Position numbers and translations under genes: made by a program. Source: Croceicoccus gelatinilyticus (GTDB taxonomy: Bacteria; Pseudomonadota; Alphaproteobacteria; Sphingomonadales; Sphingomonadaceae). From it: a stretch of DNA of 64,000 nucleotides. Shown here piece by piece: positions 7,447 through 16,450 of the stretch; position 1 is the stretch's first letter, and each line of letters starts with the position of its first letter. The notes beneath the pieces were generated by a model. The model was not told the origin of the DNA, made no database searches, and saw nothing but the letters and a program-made list of their open reading frames with translations. Location: contig NZ_JAHCBF010000002.1 of NCBI RefSeq assembly GCF_018398395.1, positions 496,001 through 560,000 on the forward strand, written 5' to 3'.

Positions 7447-9585
7447 TCAGCCCGCCCGGCGCGACCGGATCGTGCGCCGCGGCCTTGTCCGCATTCTCGC
7501 GGATTTCTGCGGCTTTGCGATCTGCACAACCGGGCTCGGTTCGGGTTCGGCATCGCTCGTTTTTTTCGTATCGATCGGCGCGCGCTCCAGTTTGGCAGGT
7601 GCGCCGCGCGGCGGGCGAGCCCATTCCGGCACCCATCCCAGCGCCGAGTCGTCGCCGCCGAATCGCAACAGCACCGTGCGCGCATAGATCATCAGGTCCC
7701 ACGTTTCGTTGGCATCGTGCGGATCGCGCACCCAGACGTCGCCCTGCAGCGTCTCGGCGCGCAGCTCCGCCAGGTATTCGATCGGCACGTCGAACGGGAA
7801 CTGGACATAGCCGGGACCATCCTCGCGCCGGTTCAGCGCCGTGTTCGCAATGTGCTTCAGCCGCGAGACGTTCGGGACATAGAGCTCGGCCTGTGGCGCG
7901 CCTTTGATCTGGCGCTTGGCATCGATCGTCGGCGGCGGCAGCTTGCGCGCCTTGGGATTGTTGCCGCCCTTGATCAGCGTCAGCGCGGTGGGCGGGATCG
8001 GCGCGCGGCCCGATCCGGCATCGCCCGTCACCATCGCATGCCACCAGGCAAAGGCATTGTCGGTCGCCGAATCCAGACCGCCCGTGTCGACGGCGGTGTT
8101 GAACAGCTTCATCCGCAAGTGCGGGGCCCCTGCCAGCGGATAAGTCCGGCTCATGACCTTCTCGTGGATGACGCCCCAGTCTTCGGGCCGCGTGAACGGC
8201 CGCAGCGGGCGTTGCTTGCCGTCTTCCTCGACTGTCAGGATCGGGAAACGATCGATCAGCCAGGCGCGGAAGTGCTGTCCGAAACCCCAGACCGCGACTT
8301 CAAAGCGGTTGCCCTGCTGGTCGATCGACGCGATCAGGATCTCGACGCCGGGCGGAACCTCGCCCATCGCATAGGCCGATGCGCGCGACCGCGTGACCAG
8401 CTCGTCTTCGCTGACCGGTGCCTCGCCCGATTGCCGCGCGCGATAGTTCCGGCCAAGGATCGTCTGGTCGAAGCTCTTCAGCTTGGACTCGTCCTGCTCG
8501 TACTCGAGCGCGATCTCGGCCTCGCGGGCAAGCCGCGCGATTTCCGACCAAGGACGGAAGCCCTGCACCCCGTCGAGCCGGAACGAGGCGCGCGTGTTGG
8601 CCTCCAGTTCGCCGGTCTTGCCGGTCTCCTCGTCCTTGCGCGACACCGCAGTCTCGCCGCGCCCGACCCAGCGGAACGTCTCCATCAACCGGCGCTTCAG
8701 CTGCTGCGGATGAACCGATCCGCAATCGGGGCAGATCATCGCCGCCGATGCCGCGGCGTCGGCAGGGCTTCCGCCCCGGTCGAAGTCGAGCCGCTCGAAC
8801 TCCATCGCGAAGGGGAAATGGCATTCGAGGCAGTCGACCCACAGCCGCTCGTTCGTGCCCGCCGACACGAAAGCCTCGATCCCCGCGCGCGGCCCCAGCT
8901 TGGGCGAACTGTTGACGTACAGCATCGTCTGTCCGAACGCCGAGAAACTGCCCATGCGCCCGCGTGCCAGCGAAATCGCGTCGCCCTGGTCGTTGATGTC
9001 AGTCGGGATCTCGTCAAGATCGTCCAGGCGAATGCGCGAAAACGGCAGGGCACGAAGGCGTGAACCGGTCGGCCAGTAGAAGAAGAAATCCGCGCCGTAG
9101 AACCGCTTCAGGTGGATCGTGTCGGATCCGGCACCGGGCAGCAACCGCGCCTCGGCCGCCGCAACGCCATCGCACTCGACGGCGTTGGATATCATCTTCT
9201 CGAACTCCTTTTTGACGTAGCCTTCGATCAGGACGCGGTCCGGCCCGATGAACAGCATGTCCGCCTGGTCGTAGATGATCGTGTGCAGCTGCCAGTTGTT
9301 GCCGATCTCCGACTTACCGACCTGACTGGGCCCCATGACCCCGCATTCGCGATAGGGCGATTCGGACCACAGGCAGTCCATGATCCGGTTCAGATGCTCG
9401 ACGAAGAACGGCCCGCCGCCCCACCGACCCGAATAGGCGCCGGGATTGTCCAGCTCGCGGTGCCGCTCCGCCGACGTCGAAATCGCGACCCGCTCGGGAA
9501 ACCGCATCTGCTGAAGGCACGAACCTACCATCGCGCGAACGTCTACGAAGGACAGGGCATCATGCTGGCCGACATGTTCAAGCAT
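7447..9585 (-). CDS. Terminase large subunit, GpA family
   Basis: The 712-residue packaging ATPase/nuclease has a Walker A-like motif GPSQVGKS at residues 85-92 and an acidic DDLDEI segment near 188-193. A zinc-binding pair of CxxC motifs lies at about 252-255 and 285-288, typical of the GpA family that includes lambda gpA. The C-terminal half carries the nuclease-type acidic motifs. The C-terminus is an Arg/Pro-rich tail. It overlaps the small subunit gene by 8 bases. It cleaves concatemeric DNA at cos and drives packaging into the portal. Confidence 0.93.
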   Translation of the reverse strand: MLEHVGQHDALSFVDVRAMVGSCLQQMRFPERVAISTSAERHRELDNPGAYSGRWGGGPFFVEHLNRIMDCLWSESPYRECGVMGPSQVGKSEIGNNWQLHTIIYDQADMLFIGPDRVLIEGYVKKEFEKMISNAVECDGVAAAEARLLPGAGSDTIHLKRFYGADFFFYWPTGSRLRALPFSRIRLDDLDEIPTDINDQGDAISLARGRMGSFSAFGQTMLYVNSSPKLGPRAGIEAFVSAGTNERLWVDCLECHFPFAMEFERLDFDRGGSPADAAASAAMICPDCGSVHPQQLKRRLMETFRWVGRGETAVSRKDEETGKTGELEANTRASFRLDGVQGFRPWSEIARLAREAEIALEYEQDESKLKSFDQTILGRNYRARQSGEAPVSEDELVTRSRASAYAMGEVPPGVEILIASIDQQGNRFEVAVWGFGQHFRAWLIDRFPILTVEEDGKQRPLRPFTRPEDWGVIHEKVMSRTYPLAGAPHLRMKLFNTAVDTGGLDSATDNAFAWWHAMVTGDAGSGRAPIPPTALTLIKGGNNPKARKLPPPTIDAKRQIKGAPQAELYVPNVSRLKHIANTALNRREDGPGYVQFPFDVPIEYLAELRAETLQGDVWVRDPHDANETWDLMIYARTVLLRFGGDDSALGWVPEWARPPRGAPAKLERAPIDTKKTSDAEPEPSPVVQIAKPQKSARMRTRPRRTIRSRRAG

Positions 9586-10135
9586 CGCTGCCCCCCTTGT
9601 CGCCGGGCATCACGAAGGCATCGACGAAACCGTTGACCGCCCGTTCTATCAGGTCGCGAAGGGGGCGGACCTCTTCGGGTGTCATACCCATTTGCGCCGC
9701 ATACTCGCCGGGGATCATCTGGAAACGCCGCCGCGCCTCGACAGCGGCATGCGAAAGCAGCGGAACCAGGTCACCGACTTCGGCCAGCTCGCCCATGACC
9801 CGGCGCAGCTTGATCCGCTCCATCGCCGCCGCATATTCATCGCGCCGCGCCTTGCCCGACAGCGCAAGGGCCTCCTCGCTCTCCGCCTGGTCTCCCAGCA
9901 CGTCCAGACGCAGCTGCTGCAGCTTGGCCTGCCGCTCGATCGATGCATTTTCTTCGTCTTTGCGCCGTGCCCGCCACCAGGTCATTCCGCCTTCCGCATC
10001 GATCTGGTAGGGCCGCCCCCTCTCGCCCCGCTCAATCAGCCATGCCGGGTTGCCTTCGACGGCCCGGACATACCCGCGCATGGTCTCGCTCGTGACCCCG
10101 CACAGTTCCGAAAACTCGTCGATATTGACGATCAT
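9578..10135 (-). CDS. Terminase small subunit, Nu1-like (DUF1441 type)
   Basis: A 185-residue protein with an N-terminal winged-helix (MIVNIDEFSEL-CGVTSETMRGY) followed by a conserved PYQIDAEGG strand and a long helical region. This is the layout of lambda Nu1 and DUF1441 proteins that recognise cos DNA and recruit the large subunit. It immediately precedes and overlaps the large terminase. The 208-base gap upstream is a plausible place for cosB-like sites, though I saw no repeats there. Confidence 0.82.
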   Translation of the reverse strand: MIVNIDEFSELCGVTSETMRGYVRAVEGNPAWLIERGERGRPYQIDAEGGMTWWRARRKDEENASIERQAKLQQLRLDVLGDQAESEEALALSGKARRDEYAAAMERIKLRRVMGELAEVGDLVPLLSHAAVEARRRFQMIPGEYAAQMGMTPEEVRPLRDLIERAVNGFVDAFVMPGDKGGSDA

Positions 10136-10343
10136 CGCCCCCGCCCCGCTCCCGCAACCCGATCAAAAACCCAAACAAAACCACGACTTGCGAGAAAATT
10201 CCCAAAACCCGCGAGCGCCGCGCTGCCGCACCCCATTGTACGCAGGCCGATTCGGGAGGACCCGCGAGGGGGGCCGGCAGGCCCCGGCCGGAAGTCCAGT
10301 GAAATCGAACTCGGTTCGGCCCGTTTCGTCGCCGCGCCCATCA

Positions 10344-11012
10344 TCACGCTGCCCGCGCCGTATCGACATCGAGCCAAGGCTCCGCCGACGCCACCGGCCC
10401 CGTCACCGTGAAGCCCAGCGCCCGCGTCGACAGCAGCCAGGCCACCTCGACCAGCGCCTCGTGCCACTGGCGGTATTGCTTGCGCCCCCATTCCTTGCGC
10501 CCTTCGTCCCACAGCACGATGACCGGACAGTACGCACCCTTGCGCCCCGGCCCCTGGTACTCGACCTGCGCCTTCTCCCACGGCTTGACCCAGACCGAGG
10601 CCCGCGCCTTATGCTCCGGCTCGACCCATGCACTGGGCCGCGTGCCCGCCAGCGCATAGGCGCGAACCATCCGGCCCCCTTCGGCTTCGTTCACGGCATG
10701 AGCCACGGCGAGCGCCGCCGGGTGGACATCGGCCGACAACGTCACCCCGCCCCGATCGATCCGACAGCCCAGATGCTCGATCTGCATCAGCTGCCCGACC
10801 CCGTCGTTCGAGTAGCGGCTGACCTCGTACCCCGCCGCTTCCGCTTCCATCACGCTCAACCCGACACGCTCGTACCGGTCGACCATCTGCGCGCCATAGG
10901 CCCACGCACACAGCACCTCGACATCGACCGCGCCCGTCCGGTCCCATGGCCTGCGCATGGGGACGATACCCTCGCGCGCCTGCACCACCTCACTGCGAAG
11001 GACCACCACCAT
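10344..11012 (-). CDS. Conserved phage protein between origin and terminase, unknown function
   Basis: A 222-residue protein with a well-placed GGAGG ribosome site 9 bases before its ATG. It is rich in Ala, Val, Tyr and Trp with no signal peptide, no membrane helix and no nucleotide-binding motif that I recognise. Its C-terminal third has a Trp-rich patch. It is the first gene after the iteron block and the last before the packaging genes. Late regulation (a Q-like role) is possible from position but not supported by motifs. Confidence 0.6.
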   Translation of the reverse strand: MVVVLRSEVVQAREGIVPMRRPWDRTGAVDVEVLCAWAYGAQMVDRYERVGLSVMEAEAAGYEVSRYSNDGVGQLMQIEHLGCRIDRGGVTLSADVHPAALAVAHAVNEAEGGRMVRAYALAGTRPSAWVEPEHKARASVWVKPWEKAQVEYQGPGRKGAYCPVIVLWDEGRKEWGRKQYRQWHEALVEVAWLLSTRALGFTVTGPVASAEPWLDVDTARAA

Positions 11013-11051
11013 CTGTATCAGCCTCCATATCCATATCTTGGGGAAAGACGG

Positions 11052-11340
11052 TTACGGACAGGACGGACAGTTAGCGGTCGGGTGCCGCATGTGGGCGCGC
11101 CAGCGCGCATGAGCCGCAACCCTGTAAAAACTGTCCGTAACCGTCCGTAACCCTCCGTCATTGCCGCAATTCCAAAGGCTTGCAGGACGGCCAGACCACC
11201 CCCGCACCGTCCGTAAACCGTCCGTCCCAACCGTCCGTAAGCACGTTGCCGACGCCGCGCGCCGCCGCCCGCTGGCCCGCCACGACGCGCGCGACCCCCG
11301 GAATACGGATAGTTGAGCCCAACCGTCCGTAACCGTCCGT
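11052..11340. repeat. Iteron array (CCGTCCGTAA motif), candidate phage replication origin
   Basis: A 368-base gap (11013-11380) next to the helicase gene holds about ten copies of a 10-11-base motif, consensus AACCGTCCGTAA. There are three head-to-tail 10-base units at 11131-11160, three at 11206-11240, two at 11321-11340, and a pair in the opposite orientation at 11052-11070. Spacing of 10-13 bases places units on one helical face. Short direct repeats beside a P4-type helicase gene are typical of iteron origins (compare P4 crr/ori). The origin role is inferred. Confidence 0.65.
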
Positions 11341-11380
11341 ACACAACATCTTGTGGCTGCCCTGCGTCTCGCCGATCACG

Positions 11381-13036
11381 TCACCAGCCCCCCAGTCCGT
11401 CGCCCTGAACATCGCCCTGCCCATCGTTCGAAGCCGGCTTGTCACGACCCTGCGAAGGCGACTTCACGCCCCGCTGCGCATCGTCCGCGCCATCGCCCAG
11501 CAATGGCACGTCGCTGCGCAGCTTTACGCCCTTGCGCACCTTCAGGCCCCGTCCGTCCTTCTTGCCCTGTATCTGGCGCTGGGTGAGCTGCTTGCCGAAC
11601 TTCGTGGTGTTCCAGTTCTCGGTGCTGATGTCGTTGAACTCCATCCACGCCTTGAAGTCCTTCCAGAGCACGGTCGAACCGGTCTCGGCTTCCTTGTCGC
11701 TCTGGTCGCACCGCTCCTCCAGCCACTCGGCCAGCGGGCTCGATTCGGCCCAGAAGTTCTCCAGCGCCTCGGCCATGACCTGCGGCACCGGAATGCGCCT
11801 GTCGCCAAGCCAGTCGAGACAACCCTCGATCATCCAGTTGAGGATGCCCGGCTTCTCGGTCATCAACCGCTTGCGCAGCTGCTCGGGGGCCTCGAACCCG
11901 CCCTCGATGCGCGACAGGTCGACCGGCCACAGCACCAGCTTCAACCGGCGGCGGAAACCGCGATCGTCGCCGGGCATGCGCGGCAGGGGGTTCACTTCGA
12001 CAAACAGCTTCCATCGCGGCTTGAACGTGATCTCGGTCTTCGCGCCGGATCCGCGCGCGGTCACGTGCCCGCCGCCGGTCACCATTTTCAGCAGCTCGCC
12101 GTCCCACGCCACGTTCGGCGCAGGCTCCTCGCTCACCACCATCCGGATATCACCCGCCAGGCGCACGAGGTCCGACCGGTGCTCGCTGCCCGACTTCTGG
12201 AAACTGGCCTGCAGGAACGTCTTGACCGGACTGTGTCGGTAATAGTCGCCGTGCAGGTCGGTGATGATCTCGTGTGTCTTGGACTTGCCGTCGCCGCCCA
12301 GCCCCTTGTGGACGTAGAATTCCTCGCAATCGGTAAGGCCCGTCAGCGTCTGCCCGTACATGCGGGCAAAGATCGCGCGCTGTTCGTCGTCCGGCTGCAC
12401 CAGCGCAAGCCGCTCCAGCCACATCGGGCACTCGGCCTTGGGATCATAGGCAACATTCGCCACCTGGCTGATCATGTCGGCCGCATCGTGGCCTTCCTGG
12501 AAATCGAGCCGCCACTTCATCTCCGGCCCGTCCGGCGGCAGGAAGCGCAGCGTGCCGTTCTGGACGTTGTAGGCCAGCGGATCGCGGTCGAAGTCTTCCG
12601 ACCATGCGCGCATTTCGGGCAGGACCTTGGCCTGCGCCAGCATCGCGCTGGTCTGGGCGGCATTGCCCGACTTCACGGCATGACGGCGCAGCGCCGACAA
12701 CCGTTCCAGCGCGCGCTCCGGCGTGCACCAGTCGCCGTACTGTTCCTCCAGCGCCTTGGCATCGGGGTTCTTCGGATCGCCGATCAGCGCACCCAGCGCC
12801 GCCGCCTCGTCATTGATATGCCGCGCCACATCCAGCGCCAGCGCGCGGGCACGGTATTCGCCCTCGCGCTGCGACCAGTGCGTGCCGGCAAAGGCCGACC
12901 AGAACTCGTCATCGACCCAGCGCAACTCGCCCCGCGCCAGCACCGCGATGCGCCGCGCATTACCGGCATCGTTGCATTCGAACCACGCCATCATCAGCGG
13001 GTCGGCGACGGTTACGGGGATCATCGGACTATCCAC
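11381..13036 (-). CDS. P4-type SF3 helicase (phage replicative helicase, D5_N family)
   Basis: The 551-residue protein contains the D5_N-type segment with VQNGTL at about 158-163. A SF3 helicase Walker A GLGGDGKSKT follows at 245-254, then a Walker B-like VVSEE and an FVEVNPLPRMPG sensor segment. A winged-helix at about 465-520 ends the core, followed by a low-complexity tail. The primase half of P4 alpha is missing; priming is supplied by the separate CHC2/Toprim gene upstream. It probably unwinds the origin at the adjacent iterons. The start is GTG at 13036, overlapping the previous stop, or ATG at 13024. Confidence 0.85.
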   Translation of the reverse strand: MDSPMIPVTVADPLMMAWFECNDAGNARRIAVLARGELRWVDDEFWSAFAGTHWSQREGEYRARALALDVARHINDEAAALGALIGDPKNPDAKALEEQYGDWCTPERALERLSALRRHAVKSGNAAQTSAMLAQAKVLPEMRAWSEDFDRDPLAYNVQNGTLRFLPPDGPEMKWRLDFQEGHDAADMISQVANVAYDPKAECPMWLERLALVQPDDEQRAIFARMYGQTLTGLTDCEEFYVHKGLGGDGKSKTHEIITDLHGDYYRHSPVKTFLQASFQKSGSEHRSDLVRLAGDIRMVVSEEPAPNVAWDGELLKMVTGGGHVTARGSGAKTEITFKPRWKLFVEVNPLPRMPGDDRGFRRRLKLVLWPVDLSRIEGGFEAPEQLRKRLMTEKPGILNWMIEGCLDWLGDRRIPVPQVMAEALENFWAESSPLAEWLEERCDQSDKEAETGSTVLWKDFKAWMEFNDISTENWNTTKFGKQLTQRQIQGKKDGRGLKVRKGVKLRSDVPLLGDGADDAQRGVKSPSQGRDKPASNDGQGDVQGDGLGGW

Positions 13037-13355
13037 GGTCTACCGCTTCGCCTTCTGCCGCCTCGTCGTTTGCTTGCGTCTCGACGTAGCCGATCGAGGC
13101 CAGAGCCTTGCCGACAAGATGCCAGACATGGAGAGCAATGCGTCTATGGCCCATCACTCTGCCCTCGCGGGTGACATCACACGCTCGGCGATTGGCCATT
13201 GCAATGTCCAAAGACTGAGCCGACCGGCCCCGAAACGTCCGGCAACGGTAATTGCCGCGTGTCTTGGATCCGCCGATATTGTCGATCATCATCCGCGCCA
13301 GTTCGGTCCTCTTGCCCGTTATGGCGCTGTGCAATTCCACCCTTACGATGATCAT
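13029..13355 (-). CDS. Conserved small phage protein, unknown function
   Basis: A 108-residue protein starting MIIVRVELHSAITGK, with beta strands, then a TRGNYRCRTFRGR segment and an Ala-rich C-terminal helix. I have the impression that such proteins recur in alphaproteobacterial phages, but I cannot name a family. Its ATG overlaps the GapR-like stop (ATGA), and its end overlaps the helicase start, so it is translationally coupled within the replication module. Confidence 0.65.
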   Translation of the reverse strand: MIIVRVELHSAITGKRTELARMMIDNIGGSKTRGNYRCRTFRGRSAQSLDIAMANRRACDVTREGRVMGHRRIALHVWHLVGKALASIGYVETQANDEAAEGEAVDRG

Positions 13356-13801
13356 CGCCCACCCCGCGTCATCCGGTCGATCTGGCTGGCGATCATCGCG
13401 TCGTTTGCGGCGCGCACTTTGGCGGTGGCCGGTTTCGGCGCGGTCTGGTCCTCGCCGGCGAACATCTTCACCAGCGCCCGGTCGCGCGCGTCGTCCATGA
13501 TCTCTTCGAAGTCGAGCCCCTGCCCATCGGCGACCATGCGATAGAGATCGAACAGCGCCTCTGCCTCGTCGACGGGCTCGCGGCCCTTCTTCTCGCACTC
13601 TTCCTGCCAGCGCACGACGTCCTCGATGCGCTTGGCATCGAACCCGGCATTCTTCGCTTCCTTGCGCAGCGCCGCCAGATCCTCCCCGATCACACGCCGA
13701 TCGTCACGCAACTGGCGCACGCGGCGCAGGTAGCCCAGCAGCATCTGCTTGGCATGACCCGACGAAGGATCCCGCGCTCCGAATGATGGCGAGTCGGTCA
13801 T
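13352..13801 (-). CDS. GapR-like nucleoid protein (DUF2312)
   Basis: A 149-residue protein whose residues about 20-75 match the DUF2312/GapR helical domain (YLRRVRQLRDDRRVIGEDL followed by a KEAKNAGFD-type loop). GapR of alphaproteobacteria encircles overtwisted DNA and helps topoisomerases ahead of forks. The phage version carries an extra C-terminal tail of about 75 residues. It lies between the DUF5131 gene and the helicase operon partner, overlapping both neighbours by 4 bases. A role in phage replication topology is inferred. Confidence 0.8.
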   Translation of the reverse strand: MTDSPSFGARDPSSGHAKQMLLGYLRRVRQLRDDRRVIGEDLAALRKEAKNAGFDAKRIEDVVRWQEECEKKGREPVDEAEALFDLYRMVADGQGLDFEEIMDDARDRALVKMFAGEDQTAPKPATAKVRAANDAMIASQIDRMTRGGR

Positions 13802-14811
13802 GCCGGGACTCCGTCATGCTGAACGCCGTCGAGCAGGCGGCCCGTCATGCGCTTGACTGCGCGCAGAGGCTTGTTGCCACCCCATATCCGACCGTCGCCT
13901 GTCATCTGCCCCGGTGGCAAACAGTCGCCCCATTGTTTGAAATGGAACGGGACGCCAGCGGCTGCACACTGATCTCGAAGTGATCGGGCCCAGTCGGGAC
14001 GCATCGGGCGAGCGTTCGGGCCGGATTCGCCACCAACGATCACCCAGTCGAGTCCAGGGCCATCAGGGCAGTGCCCACCTTGCTCTTTGCCCGTCAGTGC
14101 GTTCTTGAGGAAACCGGGATAGTATTCGATATGCTCGAGATCGACCGGCCCCAGCAACGGCTCCGCACTGATGAAGCGAATGGCGGCGGGCGTTTCGAGA
14201 AGGTCAGGGATGCGCTCGTCGGCGCGGCGCTGGTCCTCGACGCTGACACCGAGCCAGACGTTCGGGAGAGGCATCCACACAAACTCTGCCTCATGCTCCT
14301 CGATGCGCTCTCCCAGCGGTTCAAGAACAGCCTCACCGCGAACACCCCAATCCCCAGCATGGTGCAGTAGGACAGTCGCCACGCGACAGGGCATTTCTGC
14401 GTCGGTCATATACTCCCGCATCCGCGCGCTGCGCTTGGTCAGCACCATGTGCCGGTGCTGCGGCGTCAGCGCCATCACGGCGAACTGCTTGTCGATCCAC
14501 TCGTCAGGCACGTTCTCATGGAACAGGTCGCCATGCGCGTTCCAGAAGATCGCCCGCGGCTTCTTCCAGCGAAGCACCTGTTCGAGCGCGGCAGGGTTCT
14601 CGCGGACTTCGCCAGTCCAACGCGGCCCCGCCGAGGTCTGCTTTGCCAGGCCTTCACGGGACGGATGATTGCGAAGGCGTGTACCAGCGAGCCGCTCGGC
14701 GTAGCAGCCGCCGAAGGGGCCGGGGCCACCACAGCCAGGCGAAACCCTCGAGCAGCCGTTGACATAATTCACGGTCGCGTCGGCCCATTCGATCTTCGTA
14801 CCGTCAGCCAT
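13798..14811 (-). CDS. Phage Gp37/Gp68 family protein (DUF5131)
   Basis: A 337-residue protein starting MADGTKIEWADATVN. The N-terminus has a Cys cluster (NGCSRVSPGCGG followed by GGCYAERLA) and the body has FWNAHGDLFHENVP, HMVLTKRS, GVSVEDQRRADERI and WVIVGGESG, all signatures of the Gp37/Gp68 family. The Cys arrangement resembles a radical-SAM-like cluster site, but activity is not established. The start overlaps the primase stop (TGATG). The upstream in-frame extension to 14931 belongs to the primase gene in another frame. Confidence 0.85.
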   Translation of the reverse strand: MADGTKIEWADATVNYVNGCSRVSPGCGGPGPFGGCYAERLAGTRLRNHPSREGLAKQTSAGPRWTGEVRENPAALEQVLRWKKPRAIFWNAHGDLFHENVPDEWIDKQFAVMALTPQHRHMVLTKRSARMREYMTDAEMPCRVATVLLHHAGDWGVRGEAVLEPLGERIEEHEAEFVWMPLPNVWLGVSVEDQRRADERIPDLLETPAAIRFISAEPLLGPVDLEHIEYYPGFLKNALTGKEQGGHCPDGPGLDWVIVGGESGPNARPMRPDWARSLRDQCAAAGVPFHFKQWGDCLPPGQMTGDGRIWGGNKPLRAVKRMTGRLLDGVQHDGVPA

Positions 14812-16124
14812 CACACCCCCTCCATCGCGGCGCGTGCCGCATCGTTGAAATCCATCCCCGGTGGCGCGCGCATCGCCTCGACCGGCGCGGCCCCGCTGGC
14901 CCGCCACCCGCGCACGAACAGTTCGCCGCACACTTGCGACCGTTCTGCCCCGCTGATCGCGCGTCGCTCGAACCCGCCGCGCCGCGACGGCTGCACCAGC
15001 TCGCCGCGAAACGCGCCGGTCTGCGGATCCTTGCGTCCGCGCAGCGGGGCCATGTCGGAATCAATGAGGCCCGTAACCGGCCCGTGATGGCCGGGGATCG
15101 TGAAGCACGGCCGGTCGGCATCGGGCGCGATCGCGTGCAGCGGCCAGAACCGCTCGCCATCGCGGCGGCTGCGCCCGAACAGCAACCCGCCCTGCAAATT
15201 ATCAAGGCTCAGCGTCGCAACGCCCACCGCGCCCGCATCCGCCTCCGCGATCGCCATACCCGACAGGACGGTCTCGTTACCCTCGCCGACGTAAAGCCGC
15301 GCATCGCGGTCATAGTGCCCGATGATCACCGCGCCGCCGCCCACCGGCCCCAGCATCCGCCGCTTGGGCAGCATCGGGTCGGTATCATCGGGCTTGGCCC
15401 ACGGCTTGCGCCGCACCATCGTCGAGACGCCATCGGGGGCAAGATACGTGACGTGGACGCCCGTCACCCGCCAGGTCAGCACGCCGTCGTCGCCGCGCGT
15501 CGGACGCACCACGTCCGCCACGATCGCGGGCGCGACCGGACCTTTCAGCGGGTCTTCGCTATCGCGCCAGGGCGCGACCGGACATTCGGAAAGATAGCGG
15601 AACGCGCCAAGCCGGTCGTCGGTCAGAACCTGCGCCGGAACCCCGCGCCCTTCGAAGTACCGGCGCACCGGCGCATCCTCGCGCCGCGCGCGCTTCCAGA
15701 TCCACCGCCCCATGTCGACCGGATCGATGACCGATCGTCCGGCATAGCGCCGCGGCGCAGGATTGCGCTCGCGCCGGACCGGCGCGGCATCGCCCTCGAT
15801 CCCTGCGTCCCCGCCGATTCCCGCCTCGCTTTCGCACCGGGCCAGCGCCTCGCTGAACGGCAGGCCGAAGATATCCTGCACGAAACGGATGACATCGCCG
15901 TGCCACTGGCACCCGAAACAATGCGCGAACCCGTCGCCGCTGTCGGTCCCGCCGATCTTCACCGAAAGGCTGGCCGAATTGCTGCCGTGAAACGGGCACT
16001 GCCCGCGCCGGTTCGTGGCTTTCGCCGATCCCGACAGCTTCACGTGGCGCTCGACCACCGTGTCGATCCGCAACCGGCGCTTCACTTCGGCAATGCGCGA
16101 CTGGATGGACGGTGCGCTGTTCAT
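14811..16124 (-). CDS. DnaG-like primase with CHC2 zinc finger and Toprim domain
   Basis: The 437-residue protein has a CHC2-type zinc finger: Cys43 and His46 in CPFHG, then Cys69 and Cys72 in HCFGCQWHG. The middle region has a Toprim-like VGEGNETVLSGM at about 280-291 followed by an AVGVATLS strand. No fused helicase is present, and the SF3 helicase gene downstream supplies that function. It makes RNA primers for phage DNA synthesis. It overlaps its neighbours by 1 and 4 bases in the replication operon. Confidence 0.85.
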   Translation of the reverse strand: MNSAPSIQSRIAEVKRRLRIDTVVERHVKLSGSAKATNRRGQCPFHGSNSASLSVKIGGTDSGDGFAHCFGCQWHGDVIRFVQDIFGLPFSEALARCESEAGIGGDAGIEGDAAPVRRERNPAPRRYAGRSVIDPVDMGRWIWKRARREDAPVRRYFEGRGVPAQVLTDDRLGAFRYLSECPVAPWRDSEDPLKGPVAPAIVADVVRPTRGDDGVLTWRVTGVHVTYLAPDGVSTMVRRKPWAKPDDTDPMLPKRRMLGPVGGGAVIIGHYDRDARLYVGEGNETVLSGMAIAEADAGAVGVATLSLDNLQGGLLFGRSRRDGERFWPLHAIAPDADRPCFTIPGHHGPVTGLIDSDMAPLRGRKDPQTGAFRGELVQPSRRGGFERRAISGAERSQVCGELFVRGWRASGAAPVEAMRAPPGMDFNDAARAAMEGV

Positions 16125-16450
16125 GCCTCACCCCTCAGATCGCCCCGAAGCTCGCGGCGCGCGATCTCGACGTCGGCGGCGCTGCGCGTCCAGCTCGGGC
16201 TCTGCCGCGCCTTCATCCACGCGGCCACTTCGGCAACGCTGGGATCGCCCGCCTGCGCGGTTACCAGCGGCGCGGCCAGAACCGCGCGCATCCGTGCCAT
16301 CTGCTTTTCGGCCAGCGCCGTGTCCGCCTTCGGCCCGGTGCCAGCGAATTCCATCGCCCGCTGGGCCAGTTCGAGCAACTCGCGCGCCTGCGCCTGCAGC
16401 ATCGCGCGGCTCGGCCCCACCGGCCCCAGTTCGTCGAACACGCCGCTCAT
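16121..16450 (-). CDS. Small phage protein, unknown function
   Basis: A 109-residue Ala-rich helical protein starting MSGVFDELG. The ATG at 16450 overlaps the upstream stop (ATGA), which decides this start over one 18 bases upstream. It has no membrane segment or recognisable domain. It lies directly upstream of the primase gene, overlapping by 4 bases. It is possibly a replication accessory protein, by context only. Confidence 0.55.
   Translation of the reverse strand: MSGVFDELGPVGPSRAMLQAQARELLELAQRAMEFAGTGPKADTALAEKQMARMRAVLAAPLVTAQAGDPSVAEVAAWMKARQSPSWTRSAADVEIARRELRGDLRGEA

Noticed and set aside
11131-11240. Possible CRISPR array
   Set aside because: Units are 10-13 bases apart with no spacers of 30 or more bases and no cas genes; this is an iteron-type array.
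13035-13050. Possible sixth copy of the repeated element on the minus strand (12-base match GCGAAGCGGTAG)
   Set aside because: Only the centre matches; the CCTCAAGCAG half and the GGCC end are missing, so chance is likely.
11351-13174. Plus-strand reading frame of 607 codons over the helicase gene
   Set aside because: Composition is non-protein-like, and the minus strand encodes a helicase with an intact Walker A motif.
13029-13598. Longer version of the 108-residue phage gene starting at 13598
   Set aside because: The first 81 codons are the GapR-like gene in another frame; the ATG at 13355 overlaps its stop and fits operon coupling.
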